Shown here piece after piece: positions 44,330 through 55,863 of a stretch of DNA of 64,000 nucleotides (positions are counted from its first letter, which is position 1; every line of letters starts with the position of its first letter). The stretch spans positions 868,001-932,000 of the forward strand of contig JAGTJM010000006.1 of assembly GCA_020747015.1 (NCBI GenBank). The letters are read 5' to 3'. This DNA is from Pyrenochaeta sp. MPI-SDFR-AT-0127. Its lineage: Eukaryota; Ascomycota; Dothideomycetes; Pleosporales; Cucurbitariaceae. Below the pieces are notes generated by a model, which worked only from the letters and a program-made list of their open reading frames with translations, had not been told where the DNA came from and made no database searches. Made by a program: the position numbers and the translations under genes.

Positions 44330-44814
44330 GATGACGGCGTTTCGAGGCCAGGGACATCAGGTGTATTACCATGTTTGCATAGTAGCATAGTGGAGTGGAA
44401 GACATGTTTGGACGCCATGTTCGCCTGAGAAGGTTGCTTCTCAACCAAGGAACCCTCATTACATGATATACCAATTTGCGATATTTGTGCTCCAGATGAG
44501 AGCTTCACCTATAGGTCGATTCTACTTCTCGGTTCTGCTATTTGACTCGGGCAGATGATGTTGAAGACTCCCTGCTCTCATGCCCCACGAAACACTTTTG
44601 CGGTGCGGACGGGTACAGCCCAACACGGTTAGCGCGGCTGATAACACCAGGGCGGGTTCTTGGCCAGATTTACCGTCGAGTAGCATCATGGCTGCCGCAT
44701 AACAAGACTACACGAGCACATTTCCTACTGCTCTCTCCTTGCGCCTAAGGACCTAGTAGTCCAGTTCTCACCGACTCGGACTACCTTGTTCTTCCTTTCC
44801 TCCTCCCCATCATC
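44330..44814. other. Intergenic, AP-1 mu promoter
   Basis: Upstream region of the AP-1 mu gene; the last 70 bases are CT-rich. No coding signal. Confidence 0.5.
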
Positions 44815-46370
44815 ATGGCGTCGGCCGTGTTCTTTCTCGACCTCAAGGGCAAGGTATGCTTGTGGGGTACTCGCCCTTGACGCTGCATGCTAATGAAGGT
44901 ACACCTGTAGACCCTTCTGGCGCGCAACTACCGCGGCGACATTCCCATGTCAGCAGTCGAGAAGTTCCCCGTACTGCTCAGCGAGGCCGAGGATGAGAGC
45001 TCCGCTGTTCCCCCATGCTTCTCCAACGAAGGTATCAACTACCTGTACATCCGCCATAACAACCTGTACCTCCTCGCCATCACCAAGCGAAACACAAATG
45101 CCGCCGAGATCCTGCTGTTCCTGCACAAGATTGTCGAGGTCTTCACAGAGTACTTCAAGGAGCTGGAGGAGGAAAGCATACGAGACAATTTTGTCGTCAT
45201 CTACGAGCTGCTGGATGAAATGATGGACTTTGGATACCCGCAGACAACCGAGACCAAGATTTTACAAGAGTATGGTCCTCTGCAAACCGGCTGCATAGGC
45301 CTTTGCTGACGACCACGGCCACAGGTACATCACACAAGAGTCACATAAGCTGGAAGTTCAAGCACGGCCGCCCATTGCCGTCACAAACGCTGTCAGCTGG
45401 CGAAGTGAGGGCATCCGCTACCGCAAGAATGAAGTCTTCCTCGACGTCATCGAGTCCCTTAACCTTCTCGTCTCAGCTACCGGGAGCGTGTTGCGATCTG
45501 AGATTTTGGGCGCTGTCAAGATGAAGTGCTACCTCTCAGGGATGCCTGAGCTGCGCCTCGGACTAAATGACAAGGTCATGTTTGAGACCACAGGGAGAGC
45601 AACACGAGGAAAGGCCGTTGAAATGGAAGACGTCAAGTTCCACCAGTGCGTGCGCTTATCGAGATTTGAGAATGATCGGACAATCAGCTTCATTCCCCCA
45701 GATGGCGAATTTGAATTGATGAGTTACCGACTAAATACACAGGTAAAGCCACTCATCTGGGTCGAATGTATAGTTGAGAGCCATTCAGGTAGCCGGATAG
45801 AATACATGTTGAAGGTAGATAAAACCACAGTGCGCCCTCGAGCTGGAGCTGACAAGCCATAGGCCAGAGCACAGTTTAAGCGACGCAGCACAGCCAACAA
45901 TGTTCAGATCTCGATACCCGTACCGGAAGACGCAGATACGCCGCGCTTCCGCACAAATATCGGCACTGTTCACTACGCACCCGAGACATCCTCCATAGTC
46001 TGGAAGATCAAGCAGTTTGGAGGCAGTAAGGAGTTTCTCATGCGTGCTGAGCTTGGTCTGCCATCTGTAAGGGGTGACGATGAGAAGGGTGGTGGAATGA
46101 TGGGTGGGTTTGGTGGAAGCATGGGTGGTGTTGGTGCTGGAAAAGCAAAGAGACCCATCAACGTTAAGTTTGAGATTCCGTACTTCACCACATCCGGAAT
46201 CCAAGTGCGGTACTTGAAGATCATTGAGCCAAAGGTGAGTGCAAAGAGTATTACTTCGCAAATCGAGATTGCCACTAATAACCATAAAGCTGCAATACCC
46301 GTCGTTACCATGGGTTCGATACATTACACAGTCGGGCGACATCGCAGTACGATTACCGGATGTAAACTAG
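44815..46370 (+). CDS. APM1: AP-1 clathrin adaptor subunit mu
   Basis: The mu subunit of the AP-1 complex binds tyrosine-based sorting signals (YxxPhi) and works in Golgi-endosome clathrin traffic. Exons are 44815-44853, 44911-45269, 45325-45814, 45863-46234 and 46290-46370, giving 446 residues, the usual size. The start MASAVFFLDLKGKTLLARNYRGD is diagnostic for Apm1. The longin-like N-domain includes YLYIRHNNLYLLAITKRNTN. The MHD part has GIRYRKNEVFLDVIESLNLL, VMFETTGRATRGKAVEMEDV and FIPPDGEFELMSYRLNTQVK. Also present are AQFKRRSTANNVQI and the last exon's PSLPWVRYITQSGDIAVRLPD. All introns are GT-AG and restore these blocks. A Gly-rich, possibly flexible loop (GGGMMGGFGGSMGG) is inserted in the MHD region, which is common in fungal copies. 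Confidence 0.96.
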
Positions 46371-46886
46371 CGGGTTTGTATAGTTTCTTTTTACGAAAAC
46401 AAATTACGCTCAAGACCGTAAGGCATGTTTCCGAGCTCACGAGTGCGTGCCATCATGACCCACCCCATGGCGCGGACTACGTCGAAAGGAGAGTACCACT
46501 AGTACTAATCATAGCCACTACTCCTCGTCGCAATCTTTTTGTTATGTGTAAAGAATTTGACAAGAAGCTATGAGCTTACGATTTTCGTGAATAAATCATC
46601 AACTGGGTCTACAGACTATCCATGTGTGCGGAGTAGGTGAGATACGTGTGTTCAAAGTCATTGGTTGCATGTGTTCTGTCTCGTGTGCCTGAAAAGATGA
46701 TATCAGTATCAATATGTTCGATAGCCGCCATTGCCATCCCTCCGTCTACAGCTGCGTTTGTATCACTCCTCGTGGCACTCCATTAATTTCCACTTCTAGT
46801 GTGCCCACTTAAATGATATACAGCCTCATGCCACCACCACTGTGATCGCGGATGCCCCTCATTCAAGGTCTTTCACATTCACGGTT
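46371..46886. other. Intergenic, no supported gene
   Basis: 3' end of AP-1 mu and promoter of the gene at 46887. The frame of the latter is open from about 46842 but only with a GTG, so no earlier ATG is available in frame. Confidence 0.5.
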
Positions 46887-47711
46887 ATGGGCGTTACACA
46901 GCTCGCCCAAGTATCTCATGCGTACAAGTTTAGGTTTGGCCCAACGCATAGAGGACATCCGCTCAACAACGAAATGTCCTTGTTCAACCGCACTCTAGAT
47001 TACATTACGGACGTTTACACAAAAGCGCCGTCCTACACTCCGTTGAGGGCTAACCGTGTAGATGCCAATATGCAACTCATCCAATACCACGAATCAAGCA
47101 GCAGACAGCCAACGCCAACACGACAAGAGACTAATTTCTTGCCACATCGCACACGTCTAACAACTGACATGTTTTCAGAATTACACAACGCGCAGACGCA
47201 TGCATACTACGAAGAAATTTGTACCATACCTGCTGCTTCTCTCGGGCAGGATAGCAAGTTCAGGGCGGGACACTTGTATATCATTCATCCATTGCTCAAC
47301 ACTGATCTTCGCGACCTAAGTACACTGGTATTGCAGCATCTACAGAACTGGATCGAGACGGTCCACCCCAATGACTTGTTCATAGGCAAAGCACAACAGG
47401 TGCTTGACTTCAAGAAAGTGAGGAGCGAGACATTGGAAGAAGCCAAGAGGATACTTGAGAGGAGAGAGTTGAAGGGCGAAGTTGGTCGCGAAGAGGGTTT
47501 CCTTGGATCATGGGAACTTATTGATTCGAATGGGGAGACAGACTGGACGCGGGCAAGCGGGCAAATCACAATGTTGGAGGGGAAAAAGAGGATGAACATC
47601 CGGAGCTCGACAGGTCGTTACACAGATGCAGCATTGGAAGAGGCTGCAGAAGCTGGTAGAAAGGCGGCTGAGGAGGCTAAAATCAGGGATGAGTATGAAT
47701 TCGTGGAGTAG
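46887..47711 (+). CDS. Unidentified protein, 274 residues
   Basis: I do not recognise this protein. It is a single-exon model from ATG 46887 (MGVTQLAQVSHAYKFRFGP). The N-terminal 75 residues contain GPTHRGHPLNNEMSLFNRTL. A central segment follows with TTDMFSELHNAQTHAYYEEI and IHPLLNTDLRDLSTLVLQHL. About residues 170-200 carry HPNDLFIGKAQQVLDFKKV. The C-terminus is strongly charged and helical (ALEEAAEAGRKAAEEAKIRD). There is no signal peptide, membrane span or catalytic motif. Codon use and length support a real gene. It converges on the SPX-EXS gene at 48069. Confidence 0.7.
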   Translation: MGVTQLAQVSHAYKFRFGPTHRGHPLNNEMSLFNRTLDYITDVYTKAPSYTPLRANRVDANMQLIQYHESSSRQPTPTRQETNFLPHRTRLTTDMFSELHNAQTHAYYEEICTIPAASLGQDSKFRAGHLYIIHPLLNTDLRDLSTLVLQHLQNWIETVHPNDLFIGKAQQVLDFKKVRSETLEEAKRILERRELKGEVGREEGFLGSWELIDSNGETDWTRASGQITMLEGKKRMNIRSSTGRYTDAALEEAAEAGRKAAEEAKIRDEYEFVE

Positions 47712-48068
47712 ACAGTAAGCTTGCGATAATGCATACCATGGCATGGCCAATTCGTGCAGAAGCCATGCCTATGATAAGCTATCATTCAATCAAGCCTACA
47801 CAGCATGAGATTAGCCAAAGTCCTACAGTAATGGACAAGCGCTCGTCTCAGCATCTGCAAGAGTATGCTTGGGGACTAGAGAAAACACCAGGGTGGAGGT
47901 CGAGACGGAGGATAGGGGGCAAGTTGTGTCTCAATTCAAGTCGAGCTACTGTTGGCGATGTACAACGGAGGTTGTAGGTGCATAAAACCTGCATGAATGT
48001 TCACAGCTCCAAGACAATAGTTCAAGCGATTGGCCACTCAGCCAACCCTTTCAGAATTTCGTTTCTGG
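47712..48068. other. Intergenic between convergent genes
   Basis: 3' regions of the gene at 46887 and the SPX-EXS gene. No coding signal. Confidence 0.5.
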
Positions 48069-51000
48069 TCATGCCCTCGCACCACTCATCCCAATAGCGA
48101 GATCTTCTCGGATCCTCGAAAGAGCACTCTCTTCCTCGTCGTCATCTACCTCTTCCTCACTATTTACACTCCTAGGCCCATGACTCTCATTGCCACTCCC
48201 AACATCCTCGTGGTCCTCTTCACCGTCTGAATCATCATCTGAATCGTCATCCTCGACTTTAGTGTTACGCGGATCACGACCAAGCTCGGGCTTTCTCTTG
48301 CGCTCAAAGTCTTCGGCGTGCGCGCCGCGTAAAATATCACCAACATTGGTTAAAGTTCGCTGAAGTGGCGAAGGGCGAAATTCGTCTTGAACACCACGAC
48401 GTTGGCGTGCCGATGGACGAATGCGATCGAACTCCGCGCCTGTCGCGACTGCTGAACTATGAGTGGAAGGCGTGCGAGGCTGAGCAGGCTGTTCTTCGTC
48501 CACCCGGTGGCGACGCTCGGCCCCAGGCGAGACTACCGGACTGGAAGGCACGTAATATGGTAATGGGACGTCTCTGCTGGCGCGAAAGCGACCGACATTT
48601 GTGCAATGTTCGTTTTCAACGCGAAACAGTGACCACATGCCCCTCCGAAGAATCTCGCTGAGCGCTACACCAAATGACGTGACCGCCGAGTGTTGTAGTT
48701 GAAGCGGTATGACCGTGTAAAGAATCCAATTGAAACGTAGAATTGGATCAATAATAATCGCGGTATAATACCACCAGATCTTCTTGTATCCCAGTTCTTT
48801 CCGAAGAAAGCGGTGCTTAGCGCGTGGATCTCCAAGACTCCAATCGTAGTAGATGTCCCAGAAGCTTGTGTATATGCTGTTGATGGTTGCGAGGGTGATG
48901 AAGGCGGCGCGAGTGATTGGTTTCTTGTCAATTCGGTAGACGCTCAAGGTTATGTAGAACAGGATGGTGGCCATGTATTTTCCACAATTGAGAAGATGGG
49001 GGAATTTGTTGCCTGTGTCCCAGTAACGTCGAATACATTGCAAGGCTCGCCAGATGCCAGGAAGAGTCGTTAGGAAGCCCAACACGCGTAAGTGAGAGGA
49101 ATTGCATTGACCAGGTTCGTCCCATTTACGCGCATAAAGACAGAAGAACGATGCAATGTTCTACAGTTGTCAGTTTCAAAGAACAGAAGTAATGATGATA
49201 ATGCCACTTACTCCCATCGTGTACGTCAATGAGCAGAACATGTCGCCTAGGTAGAAGTCTCGCCACTCGACAGGGTAGACGCCAGCGAGGAGCAATCGCC
49301 ACTAGTAATATATTAGCAAATGGGTTTTGCAAGATCAGTAGAGTACGTACCAAGGAGTACAACAGCCACATACGCGTCCGGAAATAAAACATTTTGACAG
49401 GGTTGAACAGTAGGACAACAGATACGCCAATGAGTATAACCGGATAAAACAAATAGAGCGTTTCTCCTCCCACTTGATAAAAATTGATCTGCATGAACAG
49501 GCCAAGCATGAAGAAACACCAACAAGGAAGCTGTGTTCTATTAGCATGGACTATTTTTAATTAGAAAGGTGTACTGACTTCGCAAAGTTGCCTCCAGTCA
49601 AGGTAGTGTCGGGTATCATATTCGAAGATGAAAACGTAATTAATCTTGGTTTCATGCCATACTCGGCAGGCCAAGCAGAATAGAAGAAGGAGGAAGTTTG
49701 CAAGAAAGTACCCAGCATAGAGCTATTTGTCATTAGCAAGTCTGATAGGCAATGGCTTTCCCGAACTGACCTGGAGTAGATAGGCCGTCTTCAAAGAAAA
49801 GGCATCAGGCGTGTCATGTAAGTCCGCTATCTCATTGGCCTTGATGATGCCTTGCACACCGAGGATAAAGCCCGCAGTGAGCAAAATGCCATTGCGAAAT
49901 GTGTTGTCCGTGTAGTCACCGGCTCTTATGATTTTGATTCGCAACTTCCCAACAGCAATCTTGTGATTGCCTCTCTCGAAATACCTTGCATAAAGGTCCT
50001 CAGTCGCCCGAATGTGTGCTTCAATGACGTCGCTATTGACGAACCAAGCTTGATTGACCTTTTCCGTCATATATCGCATCGAGGGCCGTGCATTCACAGT
50101 CTTATCATACTTCTTGTTGATCTTGCGAAATGCAGTGCGATTCAGCAATGCATACGACTTGAGAAGCTCAAGGCCACGGTAGTATTCTTGAAGTGCGACT
50201 TTGAGTTTACGCTTCGCCGTCTGGTATGGAACGTTAGGAAGTTCAGGGCGCCGAGCAAAGTCACGTCGGCTATCAGGGTGGTCTTTGGGCTGGAGCGCAA
50301 CCGGTGTCGCTAATTGCGTAATGTTCTTCGTGCTCTTTCCATATTTCCCTTCATTGATTGCCTCCAATGCGGCGTCTACGGGGTTCAACCATGCATCTCT
50401 CATCGTCCCTCCATTCGGCTTCGAGGACTTTGGGCTCCTCTCACCAGAACTGGTAACTTGCCCATCAGTTAGCAGTTGGTTGCCGTCATGTTTCTTCGAC
50501 CCTTTGGCGTTGATCTTTGCGGTCTGGCGATTTATGATATCATCAATGCGCCGATCTCTCATGATGTGTAGCTGGTCACGCAATATGGATAGCCGATGCG
50601 TTGCCTCGTCCTCTTTTTCCTTGTAGAATGCCTCGATCTTGTCTAACTCCGAATCAAGGAATGTGAAAAACTCGGCCTGGCGTAGGTCAAGGTCACGATA
50701 TGCTTCGAGTGGAACATCACCGGGGCTCTCTGGCGGCGTCTTGACGCTGAGAGAAAATATTCGTCGCACAGTTGGACGGGACTTTGTCTGCACAATAGGA
50801 CCCGGCATAGAGTTCACTCGCATGGGGGTGAAGACGCTTTTGTACCTTGCAGGTAAAGATGCATGCTTTTTGTTGGGAGACCTCGTTTTCCCCACCTCGA
50901 ATGCATTATCTGTCTCTGGTACAACAGAGGGTAGCGTCACTGTCTTCGGTTTTCGCAGCGAAGCGGCTGAGGGGCCGACATGCGGAGAGACATTCTCCGG

Positions 51001-51600
51001 GTCGAGAGCTGCGCCCGGGAGCTTGAGTGATGGTGGTGCCTTCCCTCTTTCCGCGGAATGCGCCTCTTGAACTTTTGTACCGTCTGGGGGGCTTGCAAGG
51101 AAGCTACCGTAACTTGTCCCTAAGCCAGCAAGACCCCCTCGACTCTGCGTTAAAGGCTCCTCCTCTGGGGTGCGCCAGGGAAGGTTTCCATTGGGCCTCT
51201 GTCGTAGGCTATTCCTGCTATTCACCAAAGCCAGCGTCCTCAGATCTTCTGGATCCCTCGAGCTGGCCGTATCCCCTCGGCCGTGTTCACGATTCAGGTA
51301 CGAGTACTTGGGTGCGACGTCGAAAGGGGAGGGCAGGATGTTGGTGGCACGCCGGCGGAGTCGGGGTGTCTGCTCAACACTACGGAGTGCGCGACTGATG
51401 GCCTTGAGCTTTTTCTTGCCAACCTGAAGCACAAGTTAACCTTGTTGTGAGGGCATGGCCAAAATAAGCTGACTGCGTGCCTTGTAGTCGAGGTACTTGA
51501 GCTTCCATTCTGGCACCAAATCGCGCTCCAATTCTCTGTCGCAGTTAGTGTGTTATTCAACAAAATAAAAGCAACGGCCGTCTTACTTTGCGAATTTCAT
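48069..51600 (-). CDS. SYG1: SPX-EXS protein, Syg1/Xpr1 family
   Basis: Animal Xpr1 exports phosphate; yeast Syg1 is its relative. SPX domains sense inositol pyrophosphates and so couple transport to phosphate state. Exons are 51600-51587, 51535-51481, 51423-49771, 49722-49579, 49530-49351, 49301-49212 and 49160-48069, giving 1075 residues. The first exon is only 14 nt. Joined, it gives MKFAKELERDLVPEW and the basic SPX helix GKKKLKAISRALR. SPX elements continue with FFTFLDSELDKIEAFYKEKE, AALQEYYRGLELLKSYALLN-like and INKKYDK. The EXS part follows with INFYQVGGETLYLFYPVILI, FYLGDMFCSLTYTMG, PGIWRALQCIRRYWDTGNKF and YTSFWDIYYDWSLG. Intron 2 (51480-51424) needs a GC donor; the other five are GT-AG. 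The last 150 residues are acidic. Confidence 0.94.
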
Positions 51601-51999
51601 GCTGGTGTCGTGGACGCGCTCAAAGAGACGCGCGATCTGAGGATATTTGCACTGAGCAGCCGGCCTCGCGACAGTAGCAGGAGCGCGCACGAGCGAAGTG
51701 CCACAAACACGACACTGTTCTGGAAATGCGGAAATGCGAAAAACGCACCAACGTTCCAGTACGACCGCAACCTGTCAACGGCTCGACGGTCCTACAGCAT
51801 GGCAACGGTGGGCGTGGGTGCGCTTCTGTCGACAACATCACGAATCATGAATCGCCTTGGCACGACTGGAGCGACGTCATTCTTGCCCTGGTGCCTCTTG
51901 AGGTAGAAAGGGGTTAAACGTATGCACAAAGAACAAAACACTATCGAAGCAGCACCAAAATCCTTAAAAACCTGTCTCTAATATTGCAATTAACGTTGT
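51601..51999. other. Promoter of SPX-EXS gene and 3' end of CipC-like gene
   Basis: The region next to 51600 is the promoter side of the SPX-EXS gene; the other end holds the CipC-like 3' untranslated region. A plus-strand frame here (51550-51906) has no motif. Confidence 0.5.
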
Positions 52000-52518
52000 T
52001 TACCACCCGCGCCGGTCAAAGTTCTGTGGGCGGCCATACTGGTTGGGATCGTACTGATCAGCACCATGATTGTCGATGTAGTGCTCATCATACATCTTCT
52101 CAGCATGCCTCTTTGCCTCGTGTTTAGCCTTCTCCCGGTCGAACCAGTCTTCGCCTTTACTTTCGGCAAGTTTATCCACCTCACCTGCAGCGAATCCTGC
52201 GAGCAGCTCCTTGGCAAATTGGTGGGAGACAGGCTTGCCTAGAGTCTTGTCAGTCTTGAAAGCACAGCGTCTACGACCGTGACAGCTGACCCTCTGCGCG
52301 TTGGTGATCTTCGAATGCCTTGAAGCCAGCAAACGCTGCTCCACCGGCAATCAGTTCATGACTAAACTTGGACTTGTGCTCCTCGAAGCGATCGTTTTCG
52401 TAGACCTGCTGGTAGTTCTCTTCATTCCTGTCTACAACAGCTAAGTCAGTCACACATCTCATGCTGAGTCGCTTCAAGAGCTCGAGGACAGCGGGCTTTA
52501 ATTACCCCAGAGGCCCAT
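52000..52518 (-). CDS. CipC-like protein (DUF3759)
   Basis: CipC was named from a concanamycin-induced Aspergillus protein; family members are small, abundant and stress- or infection-linked, with no known enzymatic role. Exons are 52518-52506 (13 nt), 52440-52291 and 52238-52000, giving 133 residues. The first exon gives MGLW and, once joined, a start typical of the family (MGLWAVVDRNEENYQQVYEN). HKSKFSHELIAGGAAFAGFK and AFEDHQRAEGKPVSHQFAKE form the conserved core, followed by LLAGFAAGEVDKLAESKGED and EKAKHEAKRHAEKMYDEHY. The tail is Tyr/Asn/Gln-rich. Both introns are GT-AG and restore core motifs in frame. The gene is divergent from the one at 53307. Confidence 0.9.
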
Positions 52519-53306
52519 AGTGGAAAGGCGATGGCTCGTAGGTTATACAAAAAAAAATATGAAACTAAAAGAGCACACGGGGGTAGACTACAGTGTTCAG
52601 GTCAAAGGGAATCTAGATTGGCGTAAAAATCAAGTCTGAAAGACAAATACATGGCTTATATACCTGGGCTTCTGCTCGCCACAGTGCTTACAACATTCGT
52701 CATTCTTGACCCTGATTCTGCGACATTCAGCAGCATAATCGAATCAACATAACAAGGTCCTATCATACCCCTCCTTTGATAAATCCCTCAACTTTCTTGG
52801 GGCAATATGTGGGCACAGCGAGAGCTGCATTTCCAGGGCTTTAGCTTGTTGTTTGCGCCTCAGTGCGTAATGGGGAGGTGCCCTATGAGCATAATTGGAT
52901 AATTGTGTCGTATCGGGTTGCGCGGAGGCATCAGTCAGGCCCGTATCAAGTCTAGAAGCGTGCGTAATCGACTGGGTCTCGAACATCAAGCCGACGGTAG
53001 CACCGGCACACAGAACAAGCTTTCTTGGTAAAGCTTAGAAAATCTTGCATCTTAGCATCAAATCGCATAAGAGGCAGTTTCGCAGCCGTGTCAACTTGGG
53101 CAAACAATGGCTGTGCATATGCTTTCCAATCGCCTGAATACCATCAGCTCGAAACTACTCCCATGGATGCTGATACTGGTTTGCTCATTTTCGCTCTAGA
53201 AAGCTTCGCTGTTTAGCGAGCGATCTCCCGCAGCAGTGCTCGGCTCGCAATCAACGTCACACACCAACTCAGCAAGTGTATCCTCGGGACACCTTCAGCC
53301 ACAGCC
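52519..53306. other. Shared upstream region of CipC-like and lysophospholipase-like genes
   Basis: About 790 bp between two divergent starts; it should hold both promoters. Only short frames are seen. Confidence 0.5.
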
Positions 53307-54108
53307 ATGCCCGGTCGACTTCCTGCAAAGACCGATTTCCCGTCATCGGTGAATCTCAGCATCACCCCGTGTAAGTCGTCTTCTCCAATCCAGAACATCG
53401 AAGGCACGCTGGTGCGTTCACGTGTTAATAAGAGCAGCACCCTGCTCTCACTCGCCCACCAACATCTTAATCCTCCTACATGGCCTTGGCGACACGTATG
53501 CTTCCTTCACAAAACTAGGACAGCAGTTGAACCTTCCAGAGACTGCATGTATTGCTCTGCAAGCGCCAAATCCGCTACCGTTCGACCTCGGTGGTTTCCA
53601 CTGGGGGGATGACATGGTCTTTGATCAAAATACTGGCGAGATGGATGTGGATACTGGTTTCAGAGTATCAACACGCTTGTTGCTAGACGTTGTAATTCGC
53701 GAGGGTCTAATAGGCAAATGCGGCTACAAAGCGCGCGAGATTTTGATCTTCGGCTTTGCACAGGGCGGCATGGTGGGGTTGCAAGCTGCGGCTGAATTTG
53801 GAGACGACGAACTTGGTGGTATTATCAGTATTGGCGGTTTCCTATCTTTGTCAGTGCCGTTGAAGGCGTTTGAGAAGAAATGCAAAACACCTGTGCTGGT
53901 CTGCAAGGCGTCAAGAGGCTCGGCGGTGACGGATAGCGCTGTTGCGAAGCTCAAAGATGTTTTCGAGTACGCCGAGATCAAGGAATGGAAGAGAATAGGA
54001 GATGGAATGCCGAGCAATCGCGAGGAGATGCTGCCTATCATGCAGTTCTTCGCACGGAGGTTGCGGAGTACGAGGGGTGTGCCCACCGGGAGTGTTGAGC
54101 TGACTTGA
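53307..54108 (+). CDS. Lysophospholipase/carboxylesterase-fold protein lacking the catalytic Ser
   Basis: The fold is that of acyl-protein thioesterases and lysophospholipases. Exons are 53307-53370 and 53438-54108 (GTAAGT donor), giving 244 residues. The joined sequence reads NLSITPSPCSHSPTNILILLHGLGD, carrying the oxyanion HGLGD motif. FHWGDDMVFDQNTGEMDVD and VSTRLLLDVVIREGLIGKCG follow. At the nucleophile elbow, where G-F-S-Q-G-G is expected, the sequence is GFAQGGM (Ala about 129). The regions of the acid and the His (VLVCKASRGSAVTDSAVAKL and KRIGDGMPSNREEMLPIMQF) also lack the usual Asp and His. The protein therefore looks like a non-catalytic member; several fungal relatives seem to share this, as I recall, so a binding role is possible. 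Confidence 0.85.
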
Positions 54109-54509
54109 GACAGTTTGTCTCTGACAGAGGCGCATCGAATCGATCCAAAGATACTAAAGTATATGGCGAGTTGAGGCACCTGGGACACCTGGAACAGGCC
54201 AAGGCTGTGCTGATTGTCTTCCAAATTCCCTTCCAAGCATTTGTTAGAAATGTATAGCTACTTGAAATTAAGCAGTCTACAGACCGCCAACCCAGCCAGT
54301 AGGCCGATACTTGGAGTCATCATGTCTACAGTATCACAGGACGCACTTGATTCTCATGCCAATCGAGACAACAATTGCCCAAGCGCACCCACAAGATTGA
54401 GATGCACGTGCCACATGGCACGAGCGTCCTGCACGTCATCCTCGTGAACAGATGCGCCCGCCTTCATCATCCAGTCAATCTTCTCACAACCTCACCGCTT
54501 CACTTGATT
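54109..54509. other. Intergenic, PPX1 promoter
   Basis: 3' end of the lysophospholipase-like gene and upstream region of the exopolyphosphatase gene. No coding signal. Confidence 0.5.
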
Positions 54510-55863
54510 ATGGCGGTGCCTCGGACTTCATTGCGTGGCTTTCTCGCCCACGCGAAGGGCGCTCTTCGCGTTGCAATTGATTCGAAACAAAAAGTCACGT
54601 TTGTCATTGGCAATGAATCTGCTGGTGAGCATCATTTGCGAAAGTCATACATTGTGCGCTAAATGATGTCTTCTAGATCTTGATTCGATGTCATCTTCCA
54701 TTATGTATGCATACATACGATCCATGTCACCGCCAGCAAATACTTTCAGTCCACATTATATTCCAATCACGAATATTCCCGCTTCGGATGTTCAGCTGAG
54801 ACCTGAATATCTGGCGGTACTCAAGCATGCAGACATTGGGCCTAAGGATTTGATCACGCTCGATGACCTACCGTCTTTTTCTGAAATTCAATCTATGCTT
54901 CTTCCGGAGAACACAAAGTGGATCTTGGTAGACCACAACACCCTACAAGGCCAGCTAGGCAAGATCTATTCTAGTCGGGTTGCCGGAGCTATCGACCACC
55001 ATGACGACGAAAATTCTGTACCGAAAGACACGGGCGATGAGCCCCGCGTCATCGAGAAGAGCGGTAGCTGTACCAGCTTAGTGACGAATTTCCTTCGGCC
55101 AGCATGGGATGCGACATCCGCGCCTAGCACATCTCCTGGCACGGCACGTGCGCAAGAAAACAATCTCTCTCACGATGCTGCGGTCACACTGCGTTGGCAT
55201 GCACGTGTTGCTCAGTTAGGGTTGGCCAGCATCCTGATTGATACAGCGAATCTCCAAGACATGCACAAAACAACCGATGATGACCGCAAGGCTGCTGAGT
55301 ATCTCGAGGCGAAGATCATGTTGGATCCCCAGCTGGCCACAAAGTTTGACCGCGTAAGCTTTTACAAGGAGATTAACTCTGCAAAGAAGGACATTGGCGG
55401 ATTGAAGCTGCGAGACATACTTCGGAAGGATTATAAGCAATGGGACGAGAATGGGCAGAAGATCGGTGTGAGCTCAGTGGTCAAGTCTCTGGAATTTCTA
55501 AAGAAGAAGGCTGGGGATGAAGCCAAGGAACAGTCTTCAGGCGAAGCGTTCCTAGAGGCGCTTGAGGGATTTGCGAGGGAAGGGGGATTGAACACGTATG
55601 CCATCATGACCACGTCGACGTCTTCGGAAGGAGAGTTTCAGCGCGAGCTGCTGCTGTGGGCTTTTGACAAGGACGCCGTCTCAGCAGCGAAGAAGTTTGC
55701 TAAAAGTAGTAGCGATGAGTTGGGGCTCGAAGAGTGGCAAGGATGCAGCGTTGTAGCGGACGGAAGCCGTGGCAACGGTCAGTGGAGAAGAGTGTGGTGG
55801 CAACGACAAGTACAGCACAGCCGGAAACGTGTCGCACCATTGCTCAGGGAAGCCATGGCATGA
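54510..55863 (+). CDS. PPX1: Exopolyphosphatase (DHH family), PPX1-like
   Basis: Ppx1 removes phosphate from the ends of inorganic polyphosphate chains and belongs to the DHH phosphoesterases. Exons are 54510-54624 and 54677-55863 (GTGAGC donor, CTAG acceptor), giving 433 residues. The metal-binding motifs are intact: NESADLDSMSSSIMY (motif I, assembled across the intron), WILVDHNTLQG (motif II), AIDHHDDE (motif III) and SGSCTSLVTNF (motif IV). The second domain has LGLASILIDTANLQD and RAFLEALEGF-like SGEAFLEALEGFAREGG. EFQRELLLWAF and WRRVWWQRQVQHSRKRVAPLL near the end match the C-terminal DHHA2 region. Cytosolic; it should lower polyphosphate stores. About 3 kb from the SPX-EXS gene, which may link it to phosphate balance. 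Confidence 0.94.

Noticed and set aside
51550..51906. Plus-strand frame of 118 codons opposite the SPX-EXS start
   Set aside because: It overlaps exons 1-2 of a well-supported gene and has no motif.
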